From Spirochaetia bacterium (GTDB lineage: Bacteria; Spirochaetota; Leptospiria; Leptospirales; Leptonemataceae), in assembly GCA_029880625.1 (NCBI GenBank), contig JAOUOA010000223.1, positions 1-5,585 on the forward strand: DNA of 5,585 nt, written 5' to 3'. Positions 5,495 through 5,585 of this stretch are shown piece by piece (within the stretch, counting starts at the first letter, position 1; each line of letters starts with the position of its first letter). The position numbers were made by a program, and so were the translations under genes. Below the pieces are notes generated by a model. That model was not told the origin of the DNA. It saw only the letters and a program-made list of their open reading frames with translations, and did not search any database.

Positions 5495-5585
5495 ATATTA
5501 AAATTGCCGAAATATTTAACAGCACAAATCATTTCAATCCTATCTCCAATCATAAACTATGAAATATTTATACAGATATACTATA

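Noticed and set aside
5488..5553. 21-codon minus-strand frame with GGAG close to an internal ATG
   Set aside because: It is very short, has no recognisable motif, and sits in AT-rich spacer; there is no support that it is translated.

Overview
This is an AT-rich bacterial stretch with closely packed genes on both strands. It shows no tRNA, rRNA, CRISPR array or insertion sequence. The thioredoxin reductase carries the GFMAGGIAAGGQLTTTTEIENFPGF type of N-terminus that I associate with Leptospira-like spirochaete and plant-type NADPH thioredoxin reductases. Together with the PTPS-III-like pterin gene and the AT-rich composition, this makes a Leptospira-related spirochaete a plausible but weakly supported guess.

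Layout from left to right. Positions 1-438 (minus) hold a PTPS/QueD-family pterin enzyme cut by the window edge. A 113-base AT-rich divergent spacer follows. Positions 552-776 (plus) encode a 74-residue DUF1858 CxxC protein. A strong hairpin at 791-820 sits between convergent genes and probably ends transcription from both sides. Positions 3386-826 (minus) form a three-gene operon: a DUF2203 protein, a Bcp-type peroxiredoxin and an M17 leucyl aminopeptidase. Its genes are 2 and 0 bases apart, and each downstream ribosome binding site lies inside the end of the gene before it. A 183-base divergent spacer with a large inverted repeat separates this operon from thioredoxin reductase (3570-4544, plus). 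A second spacer, holding a 14-bp perfect inverted repeat, leads to a two-domain gene (4734-5360, plus) that joins a carboxymuconolactone-decarboxylase/AhpD-like domain to a Rieske [2Fe-2S] domain. An 18-bp perfect AT-only inverted repeat overlaps the end of that gene. The last 170 bases hold no gene that I can support.

How the genes may work together: four of the seven products are redox proteins or candidates (DUF1858 CxxC protein, Bcp peroxiredoxin, thioredoxin reductase, CMD-Rieske fusion). Bcp enzymes are usually recycled by thioredoxin, which thioredoxin reductase reduces with NADPH, so the divergent bcp operon and trxB could form one peroxide-detoxifying chain. No thioredoxin gene lies in the window. 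The two least ordinary items are the pterin enzyme, which has an ExxHGH motif in place of the QueD catalytic cysteine, and the CMD-Rieske fusion, whose CMD half has lost the usual CxxC and histidine.
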